Shown here: piece by piece, positions 1-5,457 of the stretch
Numbering within the stretch: the first letter of the stretch is position 1
Layout of the letters: each line of letters begins with the position of its first letter
From: an uncultured Clostridia bacterium
GTDB taxonomy: Bacteria; Bacillota; Clostridia; Christensenellales; Borkfalkiaceae
Assembly: GCA_947174975.1 (NCBI GenBank)
Contig: CAMWLA010000020.1
Span: 1 to 14,691 of the forward strand
DNA: 14,691 nucleotides
Direction of reading: 5' to 3'
Program-made: the position numbers and the translations under genes
Notes under the pieces: model-generated
What the model was told of the DNA's origin: nothing
Databases searched by the model: none
Seen by the model: only the letters and a program-made list of their open reading frames with translations

Positions 1-966
1 ACCGCTGCAACCGCTGAACGCACTGTCACCTATAGAAGTCACGCTGTCGGGGATTACTACACTTGTCAAACCTATACAATCTCTGAACGCACTTTTACCG
101 ATAGTATTCACACTGTTTGGAATTGTAACGCTTTTCAACCCTTCACAACGACTAAACGCGTTTACATCGATATAAGTTACGCTATCCGGTATAATTACAC
201 TTGTAATATTGTTGCACCCATAAAATGCCTCTTCCGCAATTGAAACAACCGGCTTACCGTTATATTCTGAAGGTATATAAATATCTGTATCGCTAACGTT
301 ATTTAAGCCACTGCAACTATAAGAATTTTTATCACTTGAAAGAACAAATTTCAGCCCTTCCGTAGGTTTATGTTGTCCACATACGGTACAAATATTATCA
401 ACAAAATTATGTTCGCCTATTTTAGGAATTATGATACTTGACTTATCGGTTATTTCAAGTTTTCCGTCTTGATCTAAAAACCACTTACCACAACGTGTAC
501 AATAATAATAAGCCTTATTACCGTCTACACAAGTTGCATCTTTTGCTTCAACGTAAGTTAACTTGTGACTCTTTTCAATTACAACACTTGATTTATCGGT
601 AATCTCGTTTTTACAGTCTTTATCTGAAAACCACTTATTACAGTCGGTACAAATGTAATAGCCTATATTGCCATCCTCAGTGCAAGTTGAAGTTTTTACA
701 CCAATAAACGTCAGCGAGTGTTTATGTTCGTTGTCACCGCCTTCTTCGCCATCCGGCTTCTTTTTATCACCGCCTTCTTCGTCGTCCGGCTTCTCTTTAT
801 CACCGCCTTCTTCGTCGGTTTTTTGTGTAGTGTCGCCTTGATCGGTACCGTTACCTACACTATCGCAACTACTGAAATCGTAAAAATAAGCCAATAAACC
901 GAATGCACAAAGACCAATTATAATTATTGAAATAATTACGATTAAACTAACAAGTACTTTTTTCAT
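1..966 (-). CDS. BspA-like leucine-rich-repeat surface protein, N-terminal 322 residues (3' end outside window)
   Basis: This reading frame starts with ATG at 966 and stays open to the window edge, so only the first 322 residues are present. A GAGGAG ribosome site lies at 973-978. Residues 1-22 are a lysine-led hydrophobic segment (signal peptide or membrane anchor; no convincing lipobox). Residues 52-79 are an acidic, 11-residue tandem repeat of the form EEGGDKxKPDx, a likely wall-spanning spacer. Residues 83-132 and 134-182 are two copies of a His/Cys module (HxLT...ATC...YYxCxxCxKWF), followed by a truncated third copy with CxxC at 193-196. From about residue 248 there are BspA-type (LRR_5) repeats of about 23 residues with the pattern IPDSVTxIGxxAFxxCxxLxSV. 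The family is typically cell-surface and adhesive; a ligand cannot be inferred. The gene looks more AT-rich than the ribosomal and hyd genes. Confidence 0.88.
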   Translation of the reverse strand, partial: MKKVLVSLIVIISIIIIGLCAFGLLAYFYDFSSCDSVGNGTDQGDTTQKTDEEGGDKEKPDDEEGGDKKKPDGEEGGDNEHKHSLTFIGVKTSTCTEDGNIGYYICTDCNKWFSDKDCKNEITDKSSVVIEKSHKLTYVEAKDATCVDGNKAYYYCTRCGKWFLDQDGKLEITDKSSIIIPKIGEHNFVDNICTVCGQHKPTEGLKFVLSSDKNSYSCSGLNNVSDTDIYIPSEYNGKPVVSIAEEAFYGCNNITSVIIPDSVTYIDVNAFSRCEGLKSVTIPNSVNTIGKSAFRDCIGLTSVVIPDSVTSIGDSAFSGCSG

Positions 967-1026
967 TTTTCTCTCCTCAAAATAGGTAAGTTATACTTCC
1001 CTCATATTTAGATGTTGAGCGTATGC

Positions 1027-1055
1027 AGTATATCATTTTACATTGATTTTGTCAA
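1027..1055 (-). promoter_or_regulatory. Sigma-A promoter of the BspA-like gene
   Basis: On the minus strand a perfect TTGACA (1050-1055) is followed by a 17-nt spacer and TATACT (1027-1032). The start codon is about 55 nt further downstream. This is a near-consensus vegetative promoter. Confidence 0.8.
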
Positions 1056-1071
1056 CAAGCATAAGCCGTTT

Positions 1072-1108
1072 AAAATATAAGCCGCGCGGACGAAATCGTC
1101 CGCGCGGC
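1072..1108 (-). terminator. Intrinsic terminator of the HTH/coiled-coil gene
   Basis: A perfect GC-rich inverted repeat at 1081-1108 (12-bp stem GCCGCGCGGACG, 4-nt loop) is followed on the minus strand by TTATATTTT. It lies about 50 bp past the stop codon at 1160. It also insulates the BspA-like promoter just beyond it. Confidence 0.82.
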
Positions 1109-1159
1109 ACTTTCGTTTGATTTGTGGTTTGTCTGTATATAGTATAAGCATAAGGCTTA

Positions 1160-1759
1160 TTAGTTTTGTAAATTCTTAATCTGCAATTTTAAAAGCGAAT
1201 TTTCGTCGCTTAAGCGTTTTACTACTTGCGTTAAGCGCTTGTTTTCTTCTTTAAGTCCGCTTGCAAGTCTGTCGTACAAATCGTTGATTTCGTTTTCAAG
1301 CTTAACCCGCGCCTCATCGGTTGAGTTAAGCCCGCACTCCTTCATAAGCTTTTCAATGCGCTCCGGCTGCTTGGAAAGCACGTTTCTGTACTTGTTCTGA
1401 TATCTTAGCATCAGCTTGCTGTCCCCGCCCGATAAATTCTGCACCGCGCGCCTTACGGAAATGCCCTTGCTCTTCTGCATAAGTATTCCCTTTAAAATTT
1501 CGTCTGTTTCCTTGTCCGAAAATTGAACTATTTTCTCCGCCTTTAAATTGGTGCCGCTAAGTAGCTCCTTTACTCGCTTATCCCCGCTTGAACGGAGTAG
1601 TGCGTAATAATAATTCCTCACGCTCCCTTTTGCTCTGCCCGTCTTTTGCGCATACTGGGCGAATATTCCCGAAAGGGTGTTGCCCGCGTTAATTCCTTCG
1701 CATACGTAGCTTACAAGACTTTTAGCTTCTTCTTCCGTGTAGCCGTTTATTTTATTCAT
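1160..1759 (-). CDS. Small HTH-like, coiled-coil protein (putative DNA-binding, RsfA/Myb-like)
   Basis: I prefer the ATG at 1759 (199 residues, starting MNKINGYTEEE) because GGGAGG lies 5 nt upstream at 1765-1770; an upstream in-frame ATG at 1813 has no such site. The N-terminal part is helical, with a TEEEAKSLV segment followed by GNTLSGIF and TGRAKGSVRNYYYALL, resembling the Myb/SANT-like helix-turn-helix of Bacillus RsfA-type regulators (by pattern only). The middle contains GISVRRAVQNLSGGDSKLMLRYQNKYR. The last 60 residues form a coiled coil with leucine heptads ending in LKLQIKNLQN. A DNA-binding regulator that dimerises through its C-terminus is the natural reading, but this is inference. 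It is transcribed divergently from the unknown gene at 1838 across about 78 bp and may control it. Confidence 0.8.
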   Translation of the reverse strand: MNKINGYTEEEAKSLVSYVCEGINAGNTLSGIFAQYAQKTGRAKGSVRNYYYALLRSSGDKRVKELLSGTNLKAEKIVQFSDKETDEILKGILMQKSKGISVRRAVQNLSGGDSKLMLRYQNKYRNVLSKQPERIEKLMKECGLNSTDEARVKLENEINDLYDRLASGLKEENKRLTQVVKRLSDENSLLKLQIKNLQN

Positions 1760-1764
1760 ATAAG

Positions 1765-1770
1765 CCTCCC
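1765..1770 (-). promoter_or_regulatory. Ribosome binding site fixing the start of the HTH-like gene
   Basis: GGGAGG on the minus strand lies 5 nt before the ATG at 1759. It supports that start over the in-frame ATG 54 nt upstream. Confidence 0.75.
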
Positions 1771-1783
1771 ATCTGAATTTAAA

Positions 1784-1813
1784 ATTATCGGTTTTGTTAT
1801 TGACATAATTCAA
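1784..1813 (-). promoter_or_regulatory. Probable promoter of the HTH-like gene
   Basis: On the minus strand TTGAAT (1808-1813) is followed by an 18-nt spacer and GATAAT (1784-1789). The match is 4/6 and 5/6 to sigma-A. It would place transcription initiation just upstream of the GGGAGG ribosome site and would exclude the longer ATG at 1813 from the mRNA. Confidence 0.5.
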
Positions 1814-1823
1814 TTTATATAAA
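1794..1823 (+). promoter_or_regulatory. Possible promoter of the 308-residue unknown gene
   Basis: TTGTTA (1794-1799), an 18-nt spacer and TATAAA (1818-1823) make a weak sigma-A match. It overlaps the divergent promoter and would leave a leader of only about 8 nt before the ATG at 1838, so the mRNA could be nearly leaderless. Confidence 0.3.
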
Positions 1824-1837
1824 CATTAAATATAGAG

Positions 1838-2764
1838 ATGAGAGTATATTTTTTATCTTGCATACCCGCGATTTTAAAGCTTAACGGTATGTATATAGGC
1901 GCAATAGACGGGTTTGAAAGGCATATCGAGCTTGACCCCAAGGACAGAGTTTTTGCGGAAATTATCCCCGACGAAAATCTGCACGGAATAAATTTTTTCC
2001 TTGACGAGAAGTTTTTCAAAAGCCCCCCGTCCTTTTGCGATTTGTATCTGTTGGAGGGCGACGCGCTCATTTATATCCGCGAATACGCGGAAAAGGACGC
2101 AAAAATCGAGGTTCTGCACCAAACGCGTTTCTGCGGAAATTTAATAACGATTTTCGCGCAAGCGGGGCTTTACCTTTCAATAGACGGAGTTGAATATTCG
2201 CTTACGCCCCTACCTTCCTCATTCAGAAAATTCACGGCCGAGACTTACACTCTTGCGGGCAGAGAAGTGTTTGCCATATCTAACGGAAGGCACCTCATAA
2301 TAATTTCCGACCGCGGAAAAATCGTTTTCAAAAGTCCCGCCGACAGCTTTGAAATTTCCGACGTACTGAAAATCACGGCCGGGTTCGAAACCTGTACCGC
2401 GGCGAGCGCCGAATGCGAATATTCCTACGACGGCGAAAACTTAAAGCTTATTTCCGCAAAGACGAGCGAGCTACGCCCGCCCGAACCCGAAATTTTACAC
2501 TTTGCGTTTTTTGAAAGCGTATTGACAAGCGCGGACTTCGAAAAATATCTGTGTGCCGACCTCAAAGAAAAAGCGGGCAGTCTTCGAAGCTATCTCGGCG
2601 ATTTCGTTTCGGTGACCGTACCGCCCGAAAAGTTTTATATTATTCACGGCGATATAAAAGCCGCGGGGCTTGTCTATCCGAAGTCGGAAAACCTTTACGA
2701 AATCAAATATTTTGCGGTGGACTGTGCCGACGGCGTAATTACTAATATTTATCCTATTGAATAA
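1838..2764 (+). CDS. Protein of unknown function, 308 residues, beta-rich
   Basis: I do not recognise this protein. It is a clean frame ending one terminator-length before the next gene, with coding-like composition throughout. There is no signal peptide and no membrane segment. The first 45 residues (LKLNGMYIGAIDGFERHIEL) resemble a PEGA-like or similar small beta domain. The middle is rich in alternating hydrophobic strands (LITIFAQAGLYLSIDGVEYSL). The last 85 residues, from HFAFFESVLTSADFEKYL to the end, have a helix followed by curved-sheet strands, reminiscent of NTF2-like folds; both fold remarks are guesses. The start at 1838 has little ribosome-site support (only GAG just upstream); the next ATG at 1889 has none either. 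Divergent from an HTH-like gene, which may regulate it. Confidence 0.8.
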   Translation: MRVYFLSCIPAILKLNGMYIGAIDGFERHIELDPKDRVFAEIIPDENLHGINFFLDEKFFKSPPSFCDLYLLEGDALIYIREYAEKDAKIEVLHQTRFCGNLITIFAQAGLYLSIDGVEYSLTPLPSSFRKFTAETYTLAGREVFAISNGRHLIIISDRGKIVFKSPADSFEISDVLKITAGFETCTAASAECEYSYDGENLKLISAKTSELRPPEPEILHFAFFESVLTSADFEKYLCADLKEKAGSLRSYLGDFVSVTVPPEKFYIIHGDIKAAGLVYPKSENLYEIKYFAVDCADGVITNIYPIE

Positions 2765-2803
2765 AAAAAAGGCTGCGGAGAATGTTCCGCAGCCTTTATA
2801 TTT
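2763..2803. terminator. Bidirectional intrinsic terminator
   Basis: A 9-bp stem GGCTGCGGA (2771-2779) pairs with TCCGCAGCC (2786-2794) around a 6-nt loop, extended by an A-run at 2763-2770 and a T-rich run from 2795. It serves both the plus-strand unknown gene ending at 2764 and the minus-strand cyclophilin-like gene ending at 2809. Confidence 0.9.
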
Positions 2804-2808
2804 TTTAA

Positions 2809-3759
2809 TTAATATTTTGTTACTTCCATTTTTACGATGATTATTGGCATCGAAATAACCGTAAAGCTCGTTTCGATATCTTTGCCGCCCTCGTCGGCAA
2901 ACTTGTCCTCCGTTTCAACCTTGACGTTGACGGGCGTCGTCAGCTTGTTCGTCGAGCCGAGAGTGGTTGCATAGTCGGAAACGGCGTCGGTCAAGTCTTC
3001 AAGCTTGTTCCTTGCTTTGTCGTTTTTAAGCTGTCCGAATACGGCGTACTTGTCGGCGGTATACGTAGAACCGTCCTTCATCTGTAATGAGAATAAGCTT
3101 GTCGCGCAGTTGTAGTTATAGTCGCGGGGAAGAATCTGGTCAAAGCTGTTCTTTACGAATATGGGCTGAATATCCTTCTTATAGTACACCATTTTAAGCG
3201 TACCGTAAGTTGCCGTAAGTCCCTTGTTGTCCGCTATCTTATGACCGTTTTCGGAAAATTCACCGATAAGCGTGGATAAAGCGTCTTGTGCTTCAACTAT
3301 TTCCTTGCCCTTCTTATCGAAAGTGGTCTTCTTAAATACCGATGCAGTGAAATCGCCGTTCTTTATGCCCTCGTTTACGAGATCGTAATAATCCTTTTCC
3401 TTGGAATGATTTTCGAAATATTCACCCATAGCGTTACGGCCGTTAGAGCTTACGTAACCCGACGTTTCACTGTCATCATACCAGTATTCGCCGCCGACCC
3501 AGTCGGAAGACTTGTAGTCGTGAATAATAGTATTATCATAGAAACCGGCGTCAACAAGCTCGATAAAGTGCTGAACCGTCTGCGGATACATATTCCTATA
3601 AAGGGTATAATCTATCTCGTACTCTTCTTGATTAAAGCTTATCGTGATTCTTACGGTGGGGTGTTTTGACTTTACAGTACAAGCGCAAGCACCCGCCGAA
3701 ACTCCGACGACTGCCGCTAAACCCAACGCAAGACACATCTTTTTTATTTTCTTTGACAT
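2809..3759 (-). CDS. Secreted, degenerate cyclophilin-type (PPIase-like) protein
   Basis: Cyclophilins are peptidyl-prolyl isomerases. The cyclophilin framework is visible: PQTVQHFIELVDAGFYDNT at 59-77, a GG at 89-90, GEFSENGHK at 166-174 as in bacterial cyclophilins, and KYAVFGQL at 237-244. Residues 1-24 are a basic, hydrophobic export signal ending in AGACAC; Cys25 or Cys27 may be lipidated but the lipobox is imperfect. The catalytic set appears lost by hand alignment to human CypA: Arg55 becomes Asp81, Gln111 and Phe113 fall in TSLFSLQ as Leu and Ser, and His126 becomes Tyr238. An insertion of roughly 75 residues (about 91-165) interrupts the fold. Probably an extracytoplasmic binding or scaffold protein rather than an enzyme (inference). 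ATG at 3759 is preceded by GAGGGA at suitable spacing. Confidence 0.82.
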   Translation of the reverse strand: MSKKIKKMCLALGLAAVVGVSAGACACTVKSKHPTVRITISFNQEEYEIDYTLYRNMYPQTVQHFIELVDAGFYDNTIIHDYKSSDWVGGEYWYDDSETSGYVSSNGRNAMGEYFENHSKEKDYYDLVNEGIKNGDFTASVFKKTTFDKKGKEIVEAQDALSTLIGEFSENGHKIADNKGLTATYGTLKMVYYKKDIQPIFVKNSFDQILPRDYNYNCATSLFSLQMKDGSTYTADKYAVFGQLKNDKARNKLEDLTDAVSDYATTLGSTNKLTTPVNVKVETEDKFADEGGKDIETSFTVISMPIIIVKMEVTKY

Positions 3760-3794
3760 AATAGTCCCTCTTGTATTTACACTGTTACCATATT

Positions 3795-3823
3795 ATTTTA
3801 CTTTTTATTGCAACCGCTGTCAA
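3795..3823 (-). promoter_or_regulatory. Sigma-A promoter of the cyclophilin-like gene
   Basis: On the minus strand TTGACA (3818-3823), a 17-nt spacer and TAAAAT (3795-3800) form a near-consensus promoter about 36 nt before the start codon. It lies just beyond the terminator of the ribosomal block, so this gene is expressed separately from rplL. Confidence 0.75.
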
Positions 3824-3842
3824 GCAATTTGTTTGTTGAAAG

Positions 3843-3875
3843 AAAAAAAGCTACTGCAATTGCAGTAGCTTTTTG
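3843..3875 (-). terminator. Intrinsic terminator of the rplJ-rplL block
   Basis: AGCTACTGC (3849-3857) pairs with GCAGTAGCT (3862-3870) around AATT, making a 22-bp perfect palindrome. On the minus strand it is followed by seven T (A-run at 3843-3849). A T-run on the plus side also exists, but no plus-strand gene leads into it. It lies about 140 bp past the rplL stop, after repeat copy A. Confidence 0.85.
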
Positions 3876-3901
3876 TTCGAAATTGTATTCGGTTTCTATA
3901 A

Positions 3902-3998
3902 GCGAGCAGAACAAGGCGCGCGAGGATAACCCGAAGGAGCTTACAATGAAGTAAGTGACTGAGAGTTGCCACAGCGCAACGACGTTATGCGACGCTTA
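3902..3998 (+). repeat. 97-nt dispersed repeat, copy A (after rplL)
   Basis: This stretch aligns without gaps to 4473-4569 (reverse strand, about 86 of 97 identical) and 5352-5448 (same strand, about 76 of 97 identical), counted by hand. It begins GCGAGCAGAACAAGG and ends ATGCGACGCTTA. TAAGCG at 3899-3904 and CGCTTA at 3993-3998 form a short terminal inverted repeat. It fills the spacer between rplL and its terminator and has no reading frame of its own. Confidence 0.9.
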
Positions 3999-4012
3999 GA
4001 GGAAGCGTAATA

Positions 4013-4390
4013 TTATTCCATAGCTGCGGTTGCGCCGGCTGCCTTAAGATCAGCAACGATCTTTTCAGCTTCTTCCTTAGCAACGTTTTCTTTAAGTACG
4101 CCGCCCTTTTCAACTGCTTGCTTAGCTTCAACAAGTCCGAGACCGGTGAATGCACGAACAACCTTGATAACGTCGATTTTCTTGTCGCCTGCGTCTTTAA
4201 GAACGATGTTGAACTCGGTCTTTTCTTCAGCTGCTGCGGGAGCTGCTGCGCCTGCAACGGGAGCTGCTGCTACTGCAACGGGAGCTGCTGCGGATACGCC
4301 GAACTCCTCTTCAAGTGCCTTTACAAGCTCGTTGAGCTCTAAAACTGTCATTGATTTAACTTCTTCGATAAATTTCTTTACGTCTGCCAT
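4013..4390 (-). CDS. rplL: Ribosomal protein L7/L12
   Basis: 125 residues, the normal family length. L7/L12 forms the multimeric ribosomal stalk that recruits and stimulates translational GTPases, anchored through L10. The N-terminal dimerisation helices (residues 1-32, MTVLELNELVKALEEEFGVS) are followed by an Ala/Pro/Val-rich hinge at about 33-54, then the globular C-terminal domain with KKIDVIKVVRAFTGLGLVEA. The loop usually written with a proline (GAPKPVKEGV in many relatives) reads KGGVLKENV here, and the tail ends AGATAAME instead of the common KVELK-like end; both are modest oddities. ATG at 4390 with GGAG about 10 nt upstream. It is separated from rplJ by about 200 bp containing repeat copy B, and the next feature downstream is a terminator, not rpoB. 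Confidence 0.97.
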   Translation of the reverse strand: MADVKKFIEEVKSMTVLELNELVKALEEEFGVSAAAPVAVAAAPVAGAAAPAAAEEKTEFNIVLKDAGDKKIDVIKVVRAFTGLGLVEAKQAVEKGGVLKENVAKEEAEKIVADLKAAGATAAME

Positions 4391-4472
4391 TTTATTTATT
4401 CTCCTAAATGATTTTTTATAATTTTATTTTTTTGCGCTTTAAGGCAACGCCCGCCTTATAATAAACTTCACA

Positions 4473-4569
4473 TAAGCGTCGCATAACTTCGTTCCGCTGC
4501 GGCAACTTTCAGTCACTTACGTCACTGTAAGCTCCTTCAAGTTTTCCTCGCGCTCCTTGTTCTGCTTGC
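4473..4569 (-). repeat. 97-nt dispersed repeat, copy B (between rplJ and rplL, inverted)
   Basis: On the minus strand this reads GCAAGCAGAACAAGGAGCG to ATGCGACGCTTA, a gapless match of about 89% to copy A. It is preceded by ACGCAGAA, which also precedes copy C. Orientation is opposite to copies A and C, so in the rplJ-rplL transcript it can pair with either of them. Confidence 0.9.
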
Positions 4570-4589
4570 TTCTGCGTAGTTTAGTTTAA

Positions 4590-5129
4590 TTATGATTTAG
4601 CTTGCGCTATACCATTGAGTACGCGAACGATACCCGAAAGCAAATTGTTCAATACGCCCGCGAAGTTTGCAACGGGAGCCTGCATCGAGCCAAGCATCTT
4701 TGCAACCAGCTCTTCCCTTGAAGGCATACTTGCGAGTGCTTTTGCCGCCGACTTATCGCAGTAAGCGTTGTCAACGAACGCGCTCTTAATTACGATTTTG
4801 CCTTCGTAATTCTTTTCAGCCTCGTGCATAAGCTTTGCCGCGCCGGTTTCGTCAGCGCCGAAAGCGAATGCGGTGGGGCCGTTAAGGTCTGCGTCAAAAT
4901 CTTTGAATCCTAAATCGTTGAAAGCTTTTCTAACTAAAGTGTTTTTGTAAACCTTGTACTCACAGTTAGCTTCTCTGCACTTGTTACGAAGCTCGGAAAC
5001 TTCGGCAACGGTGAGCTTGTTGTAATCAACCAAAACTACCGACTTGGAATTTTTGATTTTTTCAACAATTTCTTCAACGACGACTTTTTTAGCCTTTAAA
5101 TTAGCCGATTCTTTCTTAATTTCTTCCAA
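4590..5129 (-). CDS. rplJ: Ribosomal protein L10
   Basis: L10 binds 23S rRNA at the stalk base and carries the L7/L12 dimers on its C-terminal helix. Family hallmarks are SVVLVDYNKLTVAEVSELRN, CEYKVYKNTLVRKAF and the late helix VANFAGVLNNLLSGIVRVL. I choose a TTG start at 5129 (179 residues, MEEIKKESANLK) because the AGGAGG at 5136-5141 is 6 nt away; the in-frame GTG at 5133-5135 directly abuts that site with no spacing and is unlikely to be used. It has its own promoter and L10 leader with an attenuator, so L10 and L7/L12 synthesis can be feedback-controlled apart from L1 and L11. Followed by repeat copy B and rplL. Confidence 0.95.
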   Translation of the reverse strand: MEEIKKESANLKAKKVVVEEIVEKIKNSKSVVLVDYNKLTVAEVSELRNKCREANCEYKVYKNTLVRKAFNDLGFKDFDADLNGPTAFAFGADETGAAKLMHEAEKNYEGKIVIKSAFVDNAYCDKSAAKALASMPSREELVAKMLGSMQAPVANFAGVLNNLLSGIVRVLNGIAQAKS

Positions 5130-5135
5130 AGCCAC

Positions 5136-5141
5136 CCTCCT
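5136..5141 (-). promoter_or_regulatory. rplJ ribosome binding site that decides the start
   Basis: A perfect AGGAGG on the minus strand is immediately followed by GTG (5133-5135) and, 6 nt on, by TTG (5127-5129). Normal spacing rules favour the TTG. Confidence 0.7.
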
Positions 5142-5151
5142 ATTTTTTTAT

Positions 5152-5187
5152 GAAAAATTCCCTATTGCCATAAAGGTAATAGGGAAT
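5152..5187 (-). terminator. Attenuator terminator in the rplJ leader
   Basis: ATTCCCTATT (minus strand, 5178-5187) pairs with AATAGGGAAT (5157-5166), with an inner ACC/GGC extension and a 5-nt loop, and is followed by a short T-run (5152-5156). It sits between the L10 aptamer and the rplJ ribosome site. Eight bases of its 3' arm and loop (5165-5172) are complementary to 5255-5262 at the foot of the aptamer, an evident antiterminator. Confidence 0.8.
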
Positions 5188-5213
5188 TATAAAGCAAAAT
5201 ATTAACTTTATTT

Positions 5214-5264
5214 TCCTTCACCTCGGTAGGATTTACGCACAGCGACCTACTGTCTATGGCAAAC
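5214..5264 (-). promoter_or_regulatory. L10 leader (autoregulatory aptamer for L10(L12)4)
   Basis: The minus strand reads GCCATAGACAGTAGG, a 15-nt loop region, then CCTACCGAGGTGAAGG. The GTAGG/CCTAC stem flanked by AGACA and CGAGG is the conserved kink-turn-bearing core of the L10 leader known upstream of rplJ in Bacillota. Together with the downstream attenuator it forms a complete feedback switch. Confidence 0.82.
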
Positions 5265-5284
5265 AAAAATTTATTTACTTTATT

Positions 5285-5313
5285 ATTATACCGTATCTTT
5301 ACAATTAAGTCAA
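5285..5313 (-). promoter_or_regulatory. Sigma-A promoter of rplJ-rplL
   Basis: On the minus strand TTGACT (5308-5313), a 17-nt spacer and a perfect TATAAT (5285-5290) precede the L10 leader by about 20 nt. This is a strong promoter placed between repeat copy C and the leader, making rplJ-rplL an independent unit. Confidence 0.85.
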
Positions 5314-5351
5314 CTGATTTAAGATACGGTTTCCAACAAAAACGCAGAGAA

Positions 5352-5448
5352 ACAAGCAGAGCAAGGAACGCGAGGAAAACCCGAAGGAGTTTACATAGAA
5401 GTAAATGACTGAGGATTGCCACAGCGTGACACTGCTATGCGCCGTTTG
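5352..5448 (+). repeat. 97-nt dispersed repeat, copy C (between rplA and rplJ)
   Basis: The sequence ACAAGCAGAGCAAGG to ATGCGCCGTTTG aligns without gaps to copies A and B (about 78% to A). It is the most diverged copy. It is enclosed by a 9-bp terminal inverted repeat, AAAAACGCA at 5338-5346 and TGCGTTTTT at 5451-5459; the latter overlaps the rplA stop codon. On the minus strand these ends could pair and are followed by a T-run, so the whole element might act as rplA's terminator. Confidence 0.88.
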
Positions 5449-5457
5449 TATGCGTTT

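Noticed and set aside
1760..1813. 18-residue N-terminal extension of the HTH-like protein
   Set aside because: The GGGAGG site and the likely -10 element both lie inside this stretch, so translation should start at 1759.
3933..3954. AAGGAG followed by ATG-AAG-TAA inside repeat copy A as a tiny gene
   Set aside because: Copy B has GTG-ACG-TAA and copy C lacks the frame altogether, so a coding role is not conserved.
4441..4457. AAGGC/GCCTT hairpin upstream of rplL as a terminator or rplL leader
   Set aside because: Only 5 bp of stem, no T-run on the minus strand, and no known leader motif.
5162..5422. 86-residue minus-strand reading frame between rplJ and rplA
   Set aside because: It runs across the rplJ promoter, L10 leader, attenuator and repeat copy C, and has no ribosome site; the non-coding structures explain the sequence.
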